Positions 45,752 through 56,161 of a stretch of 64,000 nucleotides of DNA are shown piece after piece. Source of the stretch: Burkholderiales bacterium (GTDB lineage: Bacteria; Pseudomonadota; Gammaproteobacteria; Burkholderiales; Casimicrobiaceae). Where the stretch lies: contig JABTUF010000002.1 of NCBI GenBank assembly GCA_015075645.1, positions 558,001 through 622,000 on the forward strand, given 5' to 3'. Made by a program: the position numbers and the translations under genes. Position 1 is the first letter of the stretch; every line of letters starts with the position of its first letter. A model generated the notes under the pieces. The model ran no database searches. It was not told the DNA's origin and saw only the letters and a program-made list of their open reading frames with translations.

Positions 45752-47355
45752 GGCGACTTCGCGGGCGCGATGCGCGTGAGCTCGAACTGGCCGGCCGGCG
45801 AGATCGTGAACTCGAAGTCGACGCGCGTGCCCACCTTGACGCCGGCCGGAACGCCCGACGCGCCGGCGCGAAAGCCCATCGTCATCGCGCCCATGCCCGC
45901 GCTCGGGATCGCGCCGTGCTCGATGAACACGTCGCGGCCGCTGATCGCCCGCACCGTCCCGGACGCGCGATGGCGGGCGGCGCCCGCGGAGGCCGGCGCG
46001 TCCATCTTGTGGCCGGCATGCGGGTCACCCGCCTGCGCGAGTTGCGCCGGCGGTTCCGCCGCCTCGGACGGCATGGACTCACCCGCGACGTTCATGCGCG
46101 CGAGCACGCCGCGCAGGCTCGCCTCCGAGTCGATCAGGAACTGGCCCGACGCGACGACGCGCGTGCCGGCCGCGAGGCCGCGCACGATCTCGGTCAGGTC
46201 GCCGGACTCGCGTCCGGCCTCGACCTCGACCGGCGCGAAGTGGCCCTCGCCCTCGTCGACGATGACCACGCTGCGCGTGCCGGTGCGAATCACCGCCTCG
46301 GAAGGCACGAGCACGCCCGCCGCCGACGTCGCGCCACGGAAGTCGACCGTCGCGTACATGCCGGGCTTCAACGCGCCGCCCGGATTGGGAAGTTCGATGC
46401 GCGCGCGCACCGTGCGCGTCGCGGCGTTGATCTCGGGCAATAGCGCCTGCACGCTGCCGCGCAGCACGCGGTCGGGGAACGCCGCCGCGCGCACCTCGAC
46501 CTTCGCGCCCGGCGCCACGCGCGCCGCCTGCGCTTCGGGCACCTCCGCGATCACCCACACGGGCGACAGACCGGCGATGCGGACGAGGTTGGTTCCCGGC
46601 GCCACCGCCATGCCGTCGCGCGCGCCGATCTCCCAGACGATGCCGTCGACCGGCGAGGCCGCGCGCACGCGGCCCGACGACCGGCCCTCGCGCTCGACGC
46701 GCGCGATCTCGTCGTCGGGCATCCCGAGGAGCCGCAGGCGGTTCCGCGCGGCGTCGACGAGCGCCTCTGCACCCGGCTGGCGGCTCGCGCGAAGCGCGAG
46801 GAGCTCCTCCTGCGCCGCGACCCACTCGGGCACGAACAGGTCGGCGATCGGCTGGCCCTTGCGTACCGGATCGTAGGTCGCGCGCACATGGAGCTTCTCG
46901 ACGAAGCCCTGCACGCGCGACTGCACGCCGGAGAGCGTGCGCTCGTCGATCGCGACCGCGCCGGTGGCGCGCACGCCGGTGTCGAGCGTGCCCTCGCGCG
47001 CCTCCACCGTGCGCACGCCGAGGTTCTGGACGAGGCGCGGACTCACCGACACTTCGCCCCGGTCAGCCGCGGCATCGGCGTAGACCGGCACGAGTTGCAT
47101 GTCCATGAACGGGCTCTTGCCCGGCTGGTCGAATCTCTGCCCCGGCACCATCGGGTCGTGCCAGTAGAGGACGCGCCGGCCGCTCTCGTCGGTGAGCGCC
47201 GTCCCGCCGCCGGGGGCCGTCTGAGGGGGCGCCGCCGCGACGTCGGCGTGCGGCGCGCGCGATCCGAGCCAGTAGCCGGCGAGGCCGGTCGCAACGGCGA
47301 TCGCGAGCGCGATCGCCACCGAGGTCGCGGACGCGCCGCGCTGATGGGTCGTCAT
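45748..47355 (-). CDS. cusB: Copper/silver efflux membrane fusion protein CusB with fused CusF-like domain
   Basis: A 535-aa periplasmic adaptor linking CusA and CusC. N-terminal anchor 13-30 ([19 protein letters not shown]). Next is a heavy-metal-binding segment ([27 protein letters not shown]). The lipoyl, barrel and hairpin HlyD domains follow (about 85-420). A His/Met-rich linker ([10 protein letters not shown]) leads to a C-terminal CusF-like OB domain (about 450-535) with IEHGAIPS and GMGAMTMGF. CusF is normally a separate metallochaperone; here it is fused. The position of the CusF copper-capping tryptophan is Met. It overlaps cusC and cusA by ATGA. Confidence 0.93.
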   Translation of the reverse strand: MTTHQRGASATSVAIALAIAVATGLAGYWLGSRAPHADVAAAPPQTAPGGGTALTDESGRRVLYWHDPMVPGQRFDQPGKSPFMDMQLVPVYADAAADRGEVSVSPRLVQNLGVRTVEAREGTLDTGVRATGAVAIDERTLSGVQSRVQGFVEKLHVRATYDPVRKGQPIADLFVPEWVAAQEELLALRASRQPGAEALVDAARNRLRLLGMPDDEIARVEREGRSSGRVRAASPVDGIVWEIGARDGMAVAPGTNLVRIAGLSPVWVIAEVPEAQAARVAPGAKVEVRAAAFPDRVLRGSVQALLPEINAATRTVRARIELPNPGGALKPGMYATVDFRGATSAAGVLVPSEAVIRTGTRSVVIVDEGEGHFAPVEVEAGRESGDLTEIVRGLAAGTRVVASGQFLIDSEASLRGVLARMNVAGESMPSEAAEPPAQLAQAGDPHAGHKMDAPASAGAARHRASGTVRAISGRDVFIEHGAIPSAGMGAMTMGFRAGASGVPAGVKVGTRVDFEFTISPAGQFELTRIAPAKSP

Positions 47356-48656
47356 GAGTTCTCTCCGGTCGAAAGCGTGGCGAGCCAGGCCCAGGCACGG
47401 GCCGCGAATTGTTCGAAGTTGAGCGCGGCGAGGCGCGCGTCGAGCACCGCGCGGCGCGCCTCCAGCACCGGCGCGAGCGCGCCCGCGCCGCCGCGGTAGG
47501 CGGCGAGCGCCGCTTCCACGCGACGTTCGGCGAGCGGCACGAGGTCGTCGCGCACGCGCAGCGCCTGCGCGCGCGTCGCCTCCCATTCGGCGAGCGTCTG
47601 GCGCACCTCGGTGTCGCGCGCGAGGCGCAGGTCCTCGCGCTGGGCGCGCGCCGCGTCGCGTTCGCGCAGCTTCGCCGCCTGCTCGCGGTCCTGCCGGGTG
47701 CCCGGCGACCACGGGAGATCGACGCGCACCATCAGCGAGATCATGTTGCCGTATTCCGGTTTGCGGATTCCGTAGGTGAGTTCCGCGCTCCAGTCGGGAC
47801 TGCGCGCCGCACCCGCGAGGTCCGCTTCGGCCGCGAGCACCGCGATCTCGGCCTCGGCGAGCCGCAGTTCAGGCTGGCGCTCGACGTCGGTGAGGCGTCC
47901 GAGCGTGTCCGGCAGCGCAAGCACGTCGGGCGGCGCGGCGAGCGGCCGGTCCGCGTCCGCGCCGAGGTAGCGGGCGAGCGCGAGACGCGCGCGTTCGGAG
48001 GCGAGTGCCGAGTCGGTCGCCCGGTTCGCGAGTTCGACGATGAGCGCCTGCGCGGCCAGGACCTCGCCCTGCGCGGCCCGTCCTGCCCGGTAGGCCGCGG
48101 CGGTCGCGTCGGCTTCGAGCCGCGCCTCGTCGATCTGCGCGGCGATCGCCTGCGCCTGCCGGTCCGCGTACCACCGCGCGAGCCACGCCGTCGCGACCTC
48201 GCGCCGCACCGCCAGCGCCGCGACCCCCGCTGCGGCGTCGCCCCGCTGGGCATCGCGCGACGCGCGCTCGGCGCGAAGGCGGCGCTTGTCGCCGCCGGGA
48301 AACTCCTGCATCACGCCGATCCGGGTCATCGTCATCGGATCGCCGTCGAGGCGCCAGCGATCCGGCCCGTCGGTCGGCACGTTCTCGAAGCCCGCGATCA
48401 GCTTGGGGTCGGGGAGCGCTGCCGCGGGGCCGGACATCTCGCGCGCCGCGTCGGCGCGCGAGCGCTGCGCCATGACCTGCGGCGAGCGCTCGAGCGCGAT
48501 CCGTTCGGCGGCGGCGAGCGTCAGCGGGACGACGGATTGCGCGAATGCTGCCGAGGCTGTCAGGCCGAGCGCCGGCATGAGCGTCCACGCGAGCCGTGAA
48601 CGCGGGCGATGCGGGTGGGCGGGCGCTGGCCCGCCGTGGTCGATTCGTCGATGCAT
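47352..48656 (-). CDS. cusC: Outer membrane efflux protein CusC (TolC family)
   Basis: A 434-aa outer-membrane channel partner of CusBA. The signal peptide precedes AFAQSVVPLTLAAAERIALERSPQV, and the coiled-coil-rich OEP repeats run from about 60 to 430 (SRADAAREMSGPAAALPDP; RSPDWSAELTYGIRKPEYG). No lipobox cysteine is apparent, unlike E. coli CusC. The longer N-terminus before SRLAWTLMPALGL may be overcalled. First of cusCBA, with ATGA overlap to cusB, and 63 bp from the small exported protein gene upstream. Confidence 0.9.
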   Translation of the reverse strand: MHRRIDHGGPAPAHPHRPRSRLAWTLMPALGLTASAAFAQSVVPLTLAAAERIALERSPQVMAQRSRADAAREMSGPAAALPDPKLIAGFENVPTDGPDRWRLDGDPMTMTRIGVMQEFPGGDKRRLRAERASRDAQRGDAAAGVAALAVRREVATAWLARWYADRQAQAIAAQIDEARLEADATAAAYRAGRAAQGEVLAAQALIVELANRATDSALASERARLALARYLGADADRPLAAPPDVLALPDTLGRLTDVERQPELRLAEAEIAVLAAEADLAGAARSPDWSAELTYGIRKPEYGNMISLMVRVDLPWSPGTRQDREQAAKLRERDAARAQREDLRLARDTEVRQTLAEWEATRAQALRVRDDLVPLAERRVEAALAAYRGGAGALAPVLEARRAVLDARLAALNFEQFAARAWAWLATLSTGENS

Positions 48657-48719
48657 GGAGCCTCCGGACGTGGATGCGCGGCGCCGGCGCGCGCCGGCCC
48701 CGGTGACGTCAACGGAGGC

Positions 48720-49100
48720 TCAGAGTTGGAGGCGGCAGTAGAGCGAGCGCGCCGGTGGCGGCGTGACCTTCGCCTCGGGCGGGGGCGCGTCCTGCCCGTC
48801 CCGAACCGCGGCGGGCAGCGGCACTTCGATCGCGGTTTCCGGCGCGGGCGCCATCACCGGAAGCGCCGACGCGGGCGTCAACGCCGACTGGCAATGGACC
48901 TCGCACAGGTTCGGACTCGTCGCGCCGGCATCGGAGCCCATCGCCAGGTGTTCGGCACAGGGCGATTCGGCGGACGGAGCCGCGGCGATCGCGTCCGCGC
49001 GGCTCGCGCAGGCGTAGGCCGCCGCCGCGGACTGGGCGACGACCGTGGCCAGCAGCGCGACGAGCGCGACGAAGCGGCGAATGGGGCGGCGGACGGTCAC
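48720..49100 (-). CDS. Small exported Cys-containing protein upstream of cusCBA
   Basis: A 126-aa protein starting at GTG 49100. Signal peptide RRFVALVALLATVVAQSAAA (about 7-28), then four cysteines (AYACASRA, ESPCAEHLAM, NLCEVHCQSAL) and a Pro/Ala-rich tail ending SLYCRLQL. The Cys/His/Met content and its place as the first gene of the cus operon suggest periplasmic metal handling, but no domain is recognised. A CATAAT-like box lies just before the start on the minus strand. Confidence 0.6.
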   Translation of the reverse strand: MTVRRPIRRFVALVALLATVVAQSAAAAYACASRADAIAAAPSAESPCAEHLAMGSDAGATSPNLCEVHCQSALTPASALPVMAPAPETAIEVPLPAAVRDGQDAPPPEAKVTPPPARSLYCRLQL

Positions 49101-49271
49101 GGCGCGGATTATGCCCGAACCCGTGCGCCGGCGCCCGAACCGCCCGGACGTCTCACTCCCGCCGCCGATCGTCCACCGTTGGCGCCCCGCCGCGCCCGCC
49201 GATCTGCCATGATGGCGCGCCGGCCGCAGGTCCGGCGACCGGCACTCCCGACGAACGCCCGGAGGCGAGGC

Positions 49272-51631
<2,360 letters not shown>

Positions 51632-51635
<4 letters not shown>

Positions 51636-52006
51636 CCACGATCCTGATCGTCGAGGACCACGAGAAGAACATGAAGCTCGTGCGCGACGTGCTGCAGGCG
51701 AAGGGCTACGCCACCCTCGAGGCCGTGACCGGCGAGGACGGCGTGCGCCTGGCGGGGGAGCATCGGCCCGCGCTCGTGCTGATGGACATCCAGCTCCCGG
51801 GGATCGACGGGTTCGAGGCGCTGCGGCAACTGCGCGCGGACCCGGCGACGGCGGCGATCCCGGTCATCGCGGTGACCGCCTCGGTGATGGACTCGGATCG
51901 GCGCCACATCGTCGACGCGGGCTTCGACGGGTACATCGGCAAGCCGCTCGACCTGAAGGCGTTCCTCGCGGCGGTGGCGAAGGCGGTCGGGGGACCGAGC
52001 GCGTGA
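51632..52006 (+). CDS. Single-domain response regulator (DivK/CheY-like)
   Basis: A 124-aa receiver: TILIVEDHEKNMKLVRDVL, phospho-acceptor Asp52 (LVLMDIQLPGIDGFEAL), Thr switch in VIAVTASVM and Lys in GYIGKPLDL. With no output domain it must act by protein contact or as a phosphate shuttle. It overlaps the kinase (ATGA) and the cyclase (GTGA) genes, so it is probably the direct target of the kinase. Confidence 0.92.
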
Positions 52007-53160
52007 CGACGTCCGCCTCCTGGCAGGCTTCGACCATCGCACCGGCCGCGGCCGCACGCGTGCTGGTCGTCGACGACACCCCGCAGAACGTGAAGCTCCT
52101 CGCCGACCTGCTCGGCGCGAAGGGCTTCGTCGCGATCACCGCGGCGTCGGGCGAGGAAGGGCTCGCGAAGCTCGCCTCGGAGAAGCCCGATCTCGTCCTG
52201 CTCGACGTGATGATGCCGGGGCTGTCGGGCTACGAGGTGTGCCGCCGGATCCGCGCGAACCCGGACACCGCGCTGCTTCCGGTGGTGCTCGTCACCTCGC
52301 TCGACCCGCACGAGGAGCGCGTCAAGGGCATCGAGGCCGGCGCCGACGACTTCCTGTCGAAGCCGATACACCAGAGCGAACTCCTCGCGCGCGTGCGCTC
52401 GCTCCTGCGCATCAAGGCGCTGCAGGACGAAGTCGCCCGACAGGCGGCGAGCCTGCGCGAGTGGAACGCGGCACTCGAAACGCGCGTGAAGGCGGCGCTC
52501 TCCGAGATCGAGCGCCTCGGCCGGCTGCGCCAGTTCTTCTCCGCGCCGGTCGCCGACGCGATCGTGTCCGCGGGCGAGCAGTCGATGCTCGCGCCGCACC
52601 GGCGCGAGGTGTGCTGCGCGTTCATCGACCTGCGCGGCTTCACCGCGTTCACCGACGCCGCCGAACCCGAGGAGGTGATCGCGATGCTGGGCGAGTTCCA
52701 CGCCGCGATGGGCGGTCCGATCGCCGAATTCGGCGGCACCGTGCCGCACTTCACCGGCGACGGCATGCTGATCTTCTTCAACGATCCGATCCCGATGCCG
52801 GACATGGGACCGCGCGCCGCCCGCATGGCGCTCGCGATGCAGGCGCGCTTCGCGCCGCTGCGCGACGCATGGCGCAGGCTCGGGCACGAACTCGGTCTCG
52901 GCATCGGCATCGCGAGCGGCTATGCGACGCTCGGCGCGATGGGTTACGAGGGGCGCTTCGACTACACGGTGATCGGCGGCGTCGTGAACCTCGCCTCGCG
53001 CTTGTGCGCCGAGGCGCGCGGCGGACAGATCCTCGTCGACCGCCGGGCACACGCGGCGCTCGTCGACGATTTCGCGTTCGACGAACTCGAGCCGCTGACG
53101 CTGAAGGGGTTCGACAGGCCGGTGCCGGTGTTCCGGTTGACCTCCGCGAAGGACGGCTGA
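52003..53160 (+). CDS. Response regulator with adenylate/guanylate cyclase output domain
   Basis: A 385-aa protein. Receiver domain about 18-135 with Asp68 (LVLLDVMMPGLSGYEV), then a coiled coil about 135-175. The class III nucleotide cyclase domain is about 195-380, with metal-binding Asp208 (CCAFIDLRGFTAFTD) and Asp252 (HFTGDGMLIFFND) and the later GYEGRFDYTVIGGVVNLASRL. A phosphorylation-controlled cAMP or cGMP output is predicted. The start is a GTG at 52003, overlapping the previous stop. Nucleotide specificity cannot be read safely. Confidence 0.9.
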   Translation: MTTSASWQASTIAPAAAARVLVVDDTPQNVKLLADLLGAKGFVAITAASGEEGLAKLASEKPDLVLLDVMMPGLSGYEVCRRIRANPDTALLPVVLVTSLDPHEERVKGIEAGADDFLSKPIHQSELLARVRSLLRIKALQDEVARQAASLREWNAALETRVKAALSEIERLGRLRQFFSAPVADAIVSAGEQSMLAPHRREVCCAFIDLRGFTAFTDAAEPEEVIAMLGEFHAAMGGPIAEFGGTVPHFTGDGMLIFFNDPIPMPDMGPRAARMALAMQARFAPLRDAWRRLGHELGLGIGIASGYATLGAMGYEGRFDYTVIGGVVNLASRLCAEARGGQILVDRRAHAALVDDFAFDELEPLTLKGFDRPVPVFRLTSAKDG

Positions 53161-53203
53161 CCGCAGGCCCCCGGGCGTCCGCGTGGCCGGGGCGGGACAA
53201 GCA

Positions 53204-53216
53204 GGGTCAGACTCGA
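53204..53216 (+). repeat. Single arm of the GGGGTCAGACTCGATTG repeat (partial copy 3)
   Basis: GGGTCAGACTCGA, 13 bp identical to the core of the arms at 19.7 and 42.5 kb, in the 63-bp gap between the convergent cyclase and korB genes. No second arm is present. Confidence 0.5.
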
Positions 53217-53223
53217 CCGTTCG

Positions 53224-54279
53224 CTACCGCAGCGACGCGTTGATGCCGGCGAGCGCCGCAGAACCGGGCACGAGTTCCGCGTCGGAGAGCTGGTTCAACG
53301 GCGTGTCGACCGTCTCCTGCGCGTCGTGCAGGTCGGGCGCGTGCTCCGCGACGTAGAGGAGTCCGGTCACGACCACGCCCCTCGCGCGGTGCGATTCGAG
53401 GTAGGCCATCGCGGCCACCTTGTCGGAAGGATCGTAGGCGGGGTCGAGCCGCTTCAACCGCATCGTCGAACCGTCGTGCATGACGATCTCGCGCGTCTCG
53501 CCGGGCGCCTGCGCGGAGACGATCGGCGCGCGCTCGGGCATGAAGTCGAGGCGGTTGACCGCCTCGTTGTGCTCGCGCACGTAGTCGTAGCTCTTGGTCG
53601 AGCCGGCGTGGTTGTTGAACGCGACGCAGGGCGACACCACGTCGATCAGCGCGGCGCCCTTGTGGCGCACCGCCCCCACGATGAGCGGCACGAGCTGCTC
53701 CTTGTCGCCGGAGAAGCCGCGCGCGACGTAACTCGCGCCGAGCGTCAGCGCCATCATCACGAGGTCGATCGGCTCGTCGTCGTTCGCCGCGCCGCGCTTG
53801 CTGCGGCTGCCCTTGTCCGCGGTCGCGGAGAATTGGCCCTTGGTGAGCCCGTAGACGCCGTTGTTCTCGACGATGTAGGTCATGTCGACGTTGCGGCGCA
53901 TCAGGTGCGCGAACTGGCCCAGCCCGATCGACGCCGAGTCGCCGTCGCCGGAGACGCCGAGGTAGATCAGGCTGCGGTTCGCGAGGTTGGCGCCGGTCAG
54001 GACCGACGGCATGCGCCCGTGTACCGTGTTGAAGCCGTGCGACTGGCCGAGGAAGTAGGTCGGCGTCTTCGACGAGCAGCCGATCCCCGAGAGCTTGGCC
54101 ACGCGGTGCGGCGGCACCGCCAGGTCGAAGAACGCCTGGATGATCGCCGCGGAGATCGAGTCGTGGCCGCATCCGGCGCACAGCGTGGAGACCGGCCCCT
54201 CGTAGTCGCGCCGCGTGAAGCCGAGCGCGTTCACCGGCAGCGACGGGTGGTGGATCTTCGGTTTCGCGAGGTAGGTCAT
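53224..54279 (-). CDS. korB: 2-oxoacid:ferredoxin oxidoreductase beta subunit KorB
   Basis: A 351-aa thiamine diphosphate-binding subunit. LCAGCGHDSISAAIIQAF and the ThDP/Mg motif VSGDGDSASIGLGQF are clear; YIVENNGVYGLTKGQFSAT follows. Cysteines at CAGCGH and IGCSSKTP fit the [4Fe-4S] site of KorB. It oxidatively decarboxylates 2-oxoglutarate (or another 2-oxoacid) with CoA, reducing ferredoxin. It is 38 bp downstream of korA. Confidence 0.93.
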   Translation of the reverse strand: MTYLAKPKIHHPSLPVNALGFTRRDYEGPVSTLCAGCGHDSISAAIIQAFFDLAVPPHRVAKLSGIGCSSKTPTYFLGQSHGFNTVHGRMPSVLTGANLANRSLIYLGVSGDGDSASIGLGQFAHLMRRNVDMTYIVENNGVYGLTKGQFSATADKGSRSKRGAANDDEPIDLVMMALTLGASYVARGFSGDKEQLVPLIVGAVRHKGAALIDVVSPCVAFNNHAGSTKSYDYVREHNEAVNRLDFMPERAPIVSAQAPGETREIVMHDGSTMRLKRLDPAYDPSDKVAAMAYLESHRARGVVVTGLLYVAEHAPDLHDAQETVDTPLNQLSDAELVPGSAALAGINASLR

Positions 54280-54317
54280 CGGGCGCCAGGGGCCGGAAAT
54301 CAGGAGTCAGGAACGGC

Positions 54318-56159
54318 TCAATCCGCAGCGACCGCGGGACGTCCGCGCACGAGTCCGAGCGCGCGGGCCTTCTCGCCGACCTCGCTCTCGATGAAGCGCG
54401 CGGTCAGCGGGTTGCCGTCGTAGTGGAGGATCGGGATCAGCTTGTCGGGGGCGATGCCGCACTCGATCATCAGCAGCGCGCGCAGCTGCGCGTCGCGGTT
54501 CTGCTCGACGACGAACACGTGGTCGTGCGCGGCGATGAACTCGGCGATCGCATCGGCGAACGGGAACGCGCGGATCCGCATCCGGTCGAGGTGGATCCCC
54601 TGCGTCTCGAGGACGGCGAGCGACTCCGCCATCGGGGCGCCGGACGAGCCGTACCAGACGACCGCCGCGCGAGTGGCCTGCGCCGCCTTCTCGATGACGG
54701 GCCCGGGCACGAGCGACTTCGCCGTCTCGAACTTGCGCAGCAGCCGCTGCATGTTGTCGACGTAGGCGGCGCCCTCCTCGGTGTAGCGAGCGTAGCGGTC
54801 CTTCGAGGTGCCTCGCGTGAAGTACGCGCCGCGCCGCGGGTGCGTCGCCGGGATCGTGCGGTAGGCGATCCCGTCGCCGTCGACGTCGAGGTAGCGGCCG
54901 AAATCGCGGCCGGCCTCCAGTTCCTCCGCGGTCATGACCTTGCCGCGGTCGAGCGCGCGCGCGTCGTCCCAGCGGAACGGCTCGGTCAGCCAGTCCTGCA
55001 TGCCGATGTCGAGGTCGAGCATCACGAACACCGGCGTCTGCAGCCGGTCGGCGAGGTCGAACGCGAGCGCGCCCATGTCGAACGCCTCGGTCGGATCCTC
55101 GGGCAGGAGCAGCGGATGCTTGGTGTCGCCGTGCGACGCGTAGGCCGCCGACAGGATGTCCGCCTGCTGCGTCTTGGTCGGCATGCCGGTCGACGGGCTG
55201 CCGCGCTGCACGTCGAAGAGCACCGCCGGGATCTCGGCGAAGTAGGCGAGCCCGATGAATTCCTGCATCAGCGAGATGCCGGGCCCCGAGGTCGCGGTGA
55301 AGGCGCGGGCGCCGTTCCAGCCCGCGCCCACGACCATGCCGATCGACGCGAGTTCGTCCTCCGCCTGCACGATCGCGTAGCGGTGCTTGCCGGTGGACTG
55401 GTCGACGCGGAGCTTCCGGCAGTAGCGCTGGAACGCCTCGGCGAGCGAGGTCGACGGCGTGATCGGGTACCACGCGCACACCATCGCCCCGCCGTAGACC
55501 GCGCCCAGCGCCGCGGCGCTGTTGCCGTCGACGAAGATCCGCTCGCCGACGCGGTCGCGCCGTTCGACCTTGAGCCCGAGCGGCGCGAGATGGTCGCGCG
55601 ACCAGTCGTACCCCAGCCGGAACGCCTTGCGGTTGGCGTCGAGCAGCGGCGCCTTGCCCTTGTACTGCTCGACGAGCATCGCCTCCACGACGTCGGCCTC
55701 GATCGAGAGCAGGAACGCGAGGCTCCCGAGGTAGGCGATGTTCTTGAAAAGCTGGCGCTGGCGCGCGTCGGAGAACGTCTCCTGGCACAGCGCGGTGAGC
55801 GGCACGCCGATCGAGGTCAGGTCGGCGCGCGTGCGTCCGGCGGCGAGCGGCCGGGTCGCGTCGTAGAGGAGGTAGCCGCCCGACTCGACCTCCGCGACGT
55901 CGGCCTTCCAGGTCTCCGGGTTCATCGCGACGGTCAGGTCGACGCCGCCGCGCCGGCCGCGCCAACCCGCCTCGACGACGCGCACCTCGTACCAGGTGGG
56001 CATGCCCTGGATGTTCGACGGGAAGATGTTGCGCGCCGCGACCGGCACGCCCATGCGCAGGATCGCCTTGGCGAACAGCCCGTTCGCCGAGGCCGACCCC
56101 GAACCGTTGACGTTGGCGAACTTGACGACGAAGTCGTTGACGCGCGCGATCGGTCGCAT
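54318..56159 (-). CDS. korA: 2-oxoacid:ferredoxin oxidoreductase alpha subunit KorA
   Basis: A 613-aa fused gamma-alpha subunit. The N-terminal gamma domain (about 1-190) is FANVNGSGSASANGLFAKAILRMG, and the alpha pyrimidine-binding domain is YPITPSTSLAEAFQRYC, TATSGPGISLMQEFIGLAYFAEIP and GSPSTGMPTKTQQADIL. It forms the catalytic heterodimer with KorB. The ATG at 56159 is used; a GTG at 56165 that overlaps the upstream stop is equally possible. It is transcribed between the flavin/iron-sulfur subunit gene and korB. Confidence 0.93.
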   Translation of the reverse strand: MRPIARVNDFVVKFANVNGSGSASANGLFAKAILRMGVPVAARNIFPSNIQGMPTWYEVRVVEAGWRGRRGGVDLTVAMNPETWKADVAEVESGGYLLYDATRPLAAGRTRADLTSIGVPLTALCQETFSDARQRQLFKNIAYLGSLAFLLSIEADVVEAMLVEQYKGKAPLLDANRKAFRLGYDWSRDHLAPLGLKVERRDRVGERIFVDGNSAAALGAVYGGAMVCAWYPITPSTSLAEAFQRYCRKLRVDQSTGKHRYAIVQAEDELASIGMVVGAGWNGARAFTATSGPGISLMQEFIGLAYFAEIPAVLFDVQRGSPSTGMPTKTQQADILSAAYASHGDTKHPLLLPEDPTEAFDMGALAFDLADRLQTPVFVMLDLDIGMQDWLTEPFRWDDARALDRGKVMTAEELEAGRDFGRYLDVDGDGIAYRTIPATHPRRGAYFTRGTSKDRYARYTEEGAAYVDNMQRLLRKFETAKSLVPGPVIEKAAQATRAAVVWYGSSGAPMAESLAVLETQGIHLDRMRIRAFPFADAIAEFIAAHDHVFVVEQNRDAQLRALLMIECGIAPDKLIPILHYDGNPLTARFIESEVGEKARALGLVRGRPAVAAD

Positions 56160-56161
56160 CG

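Noticed and set aside
42881..46876. Long plus-strand open frame antisense to cusA and cusB
   Set aside because: Repetitive charged translation typical of shadow frames; the minus-strand Cus proteins are unambiguous.
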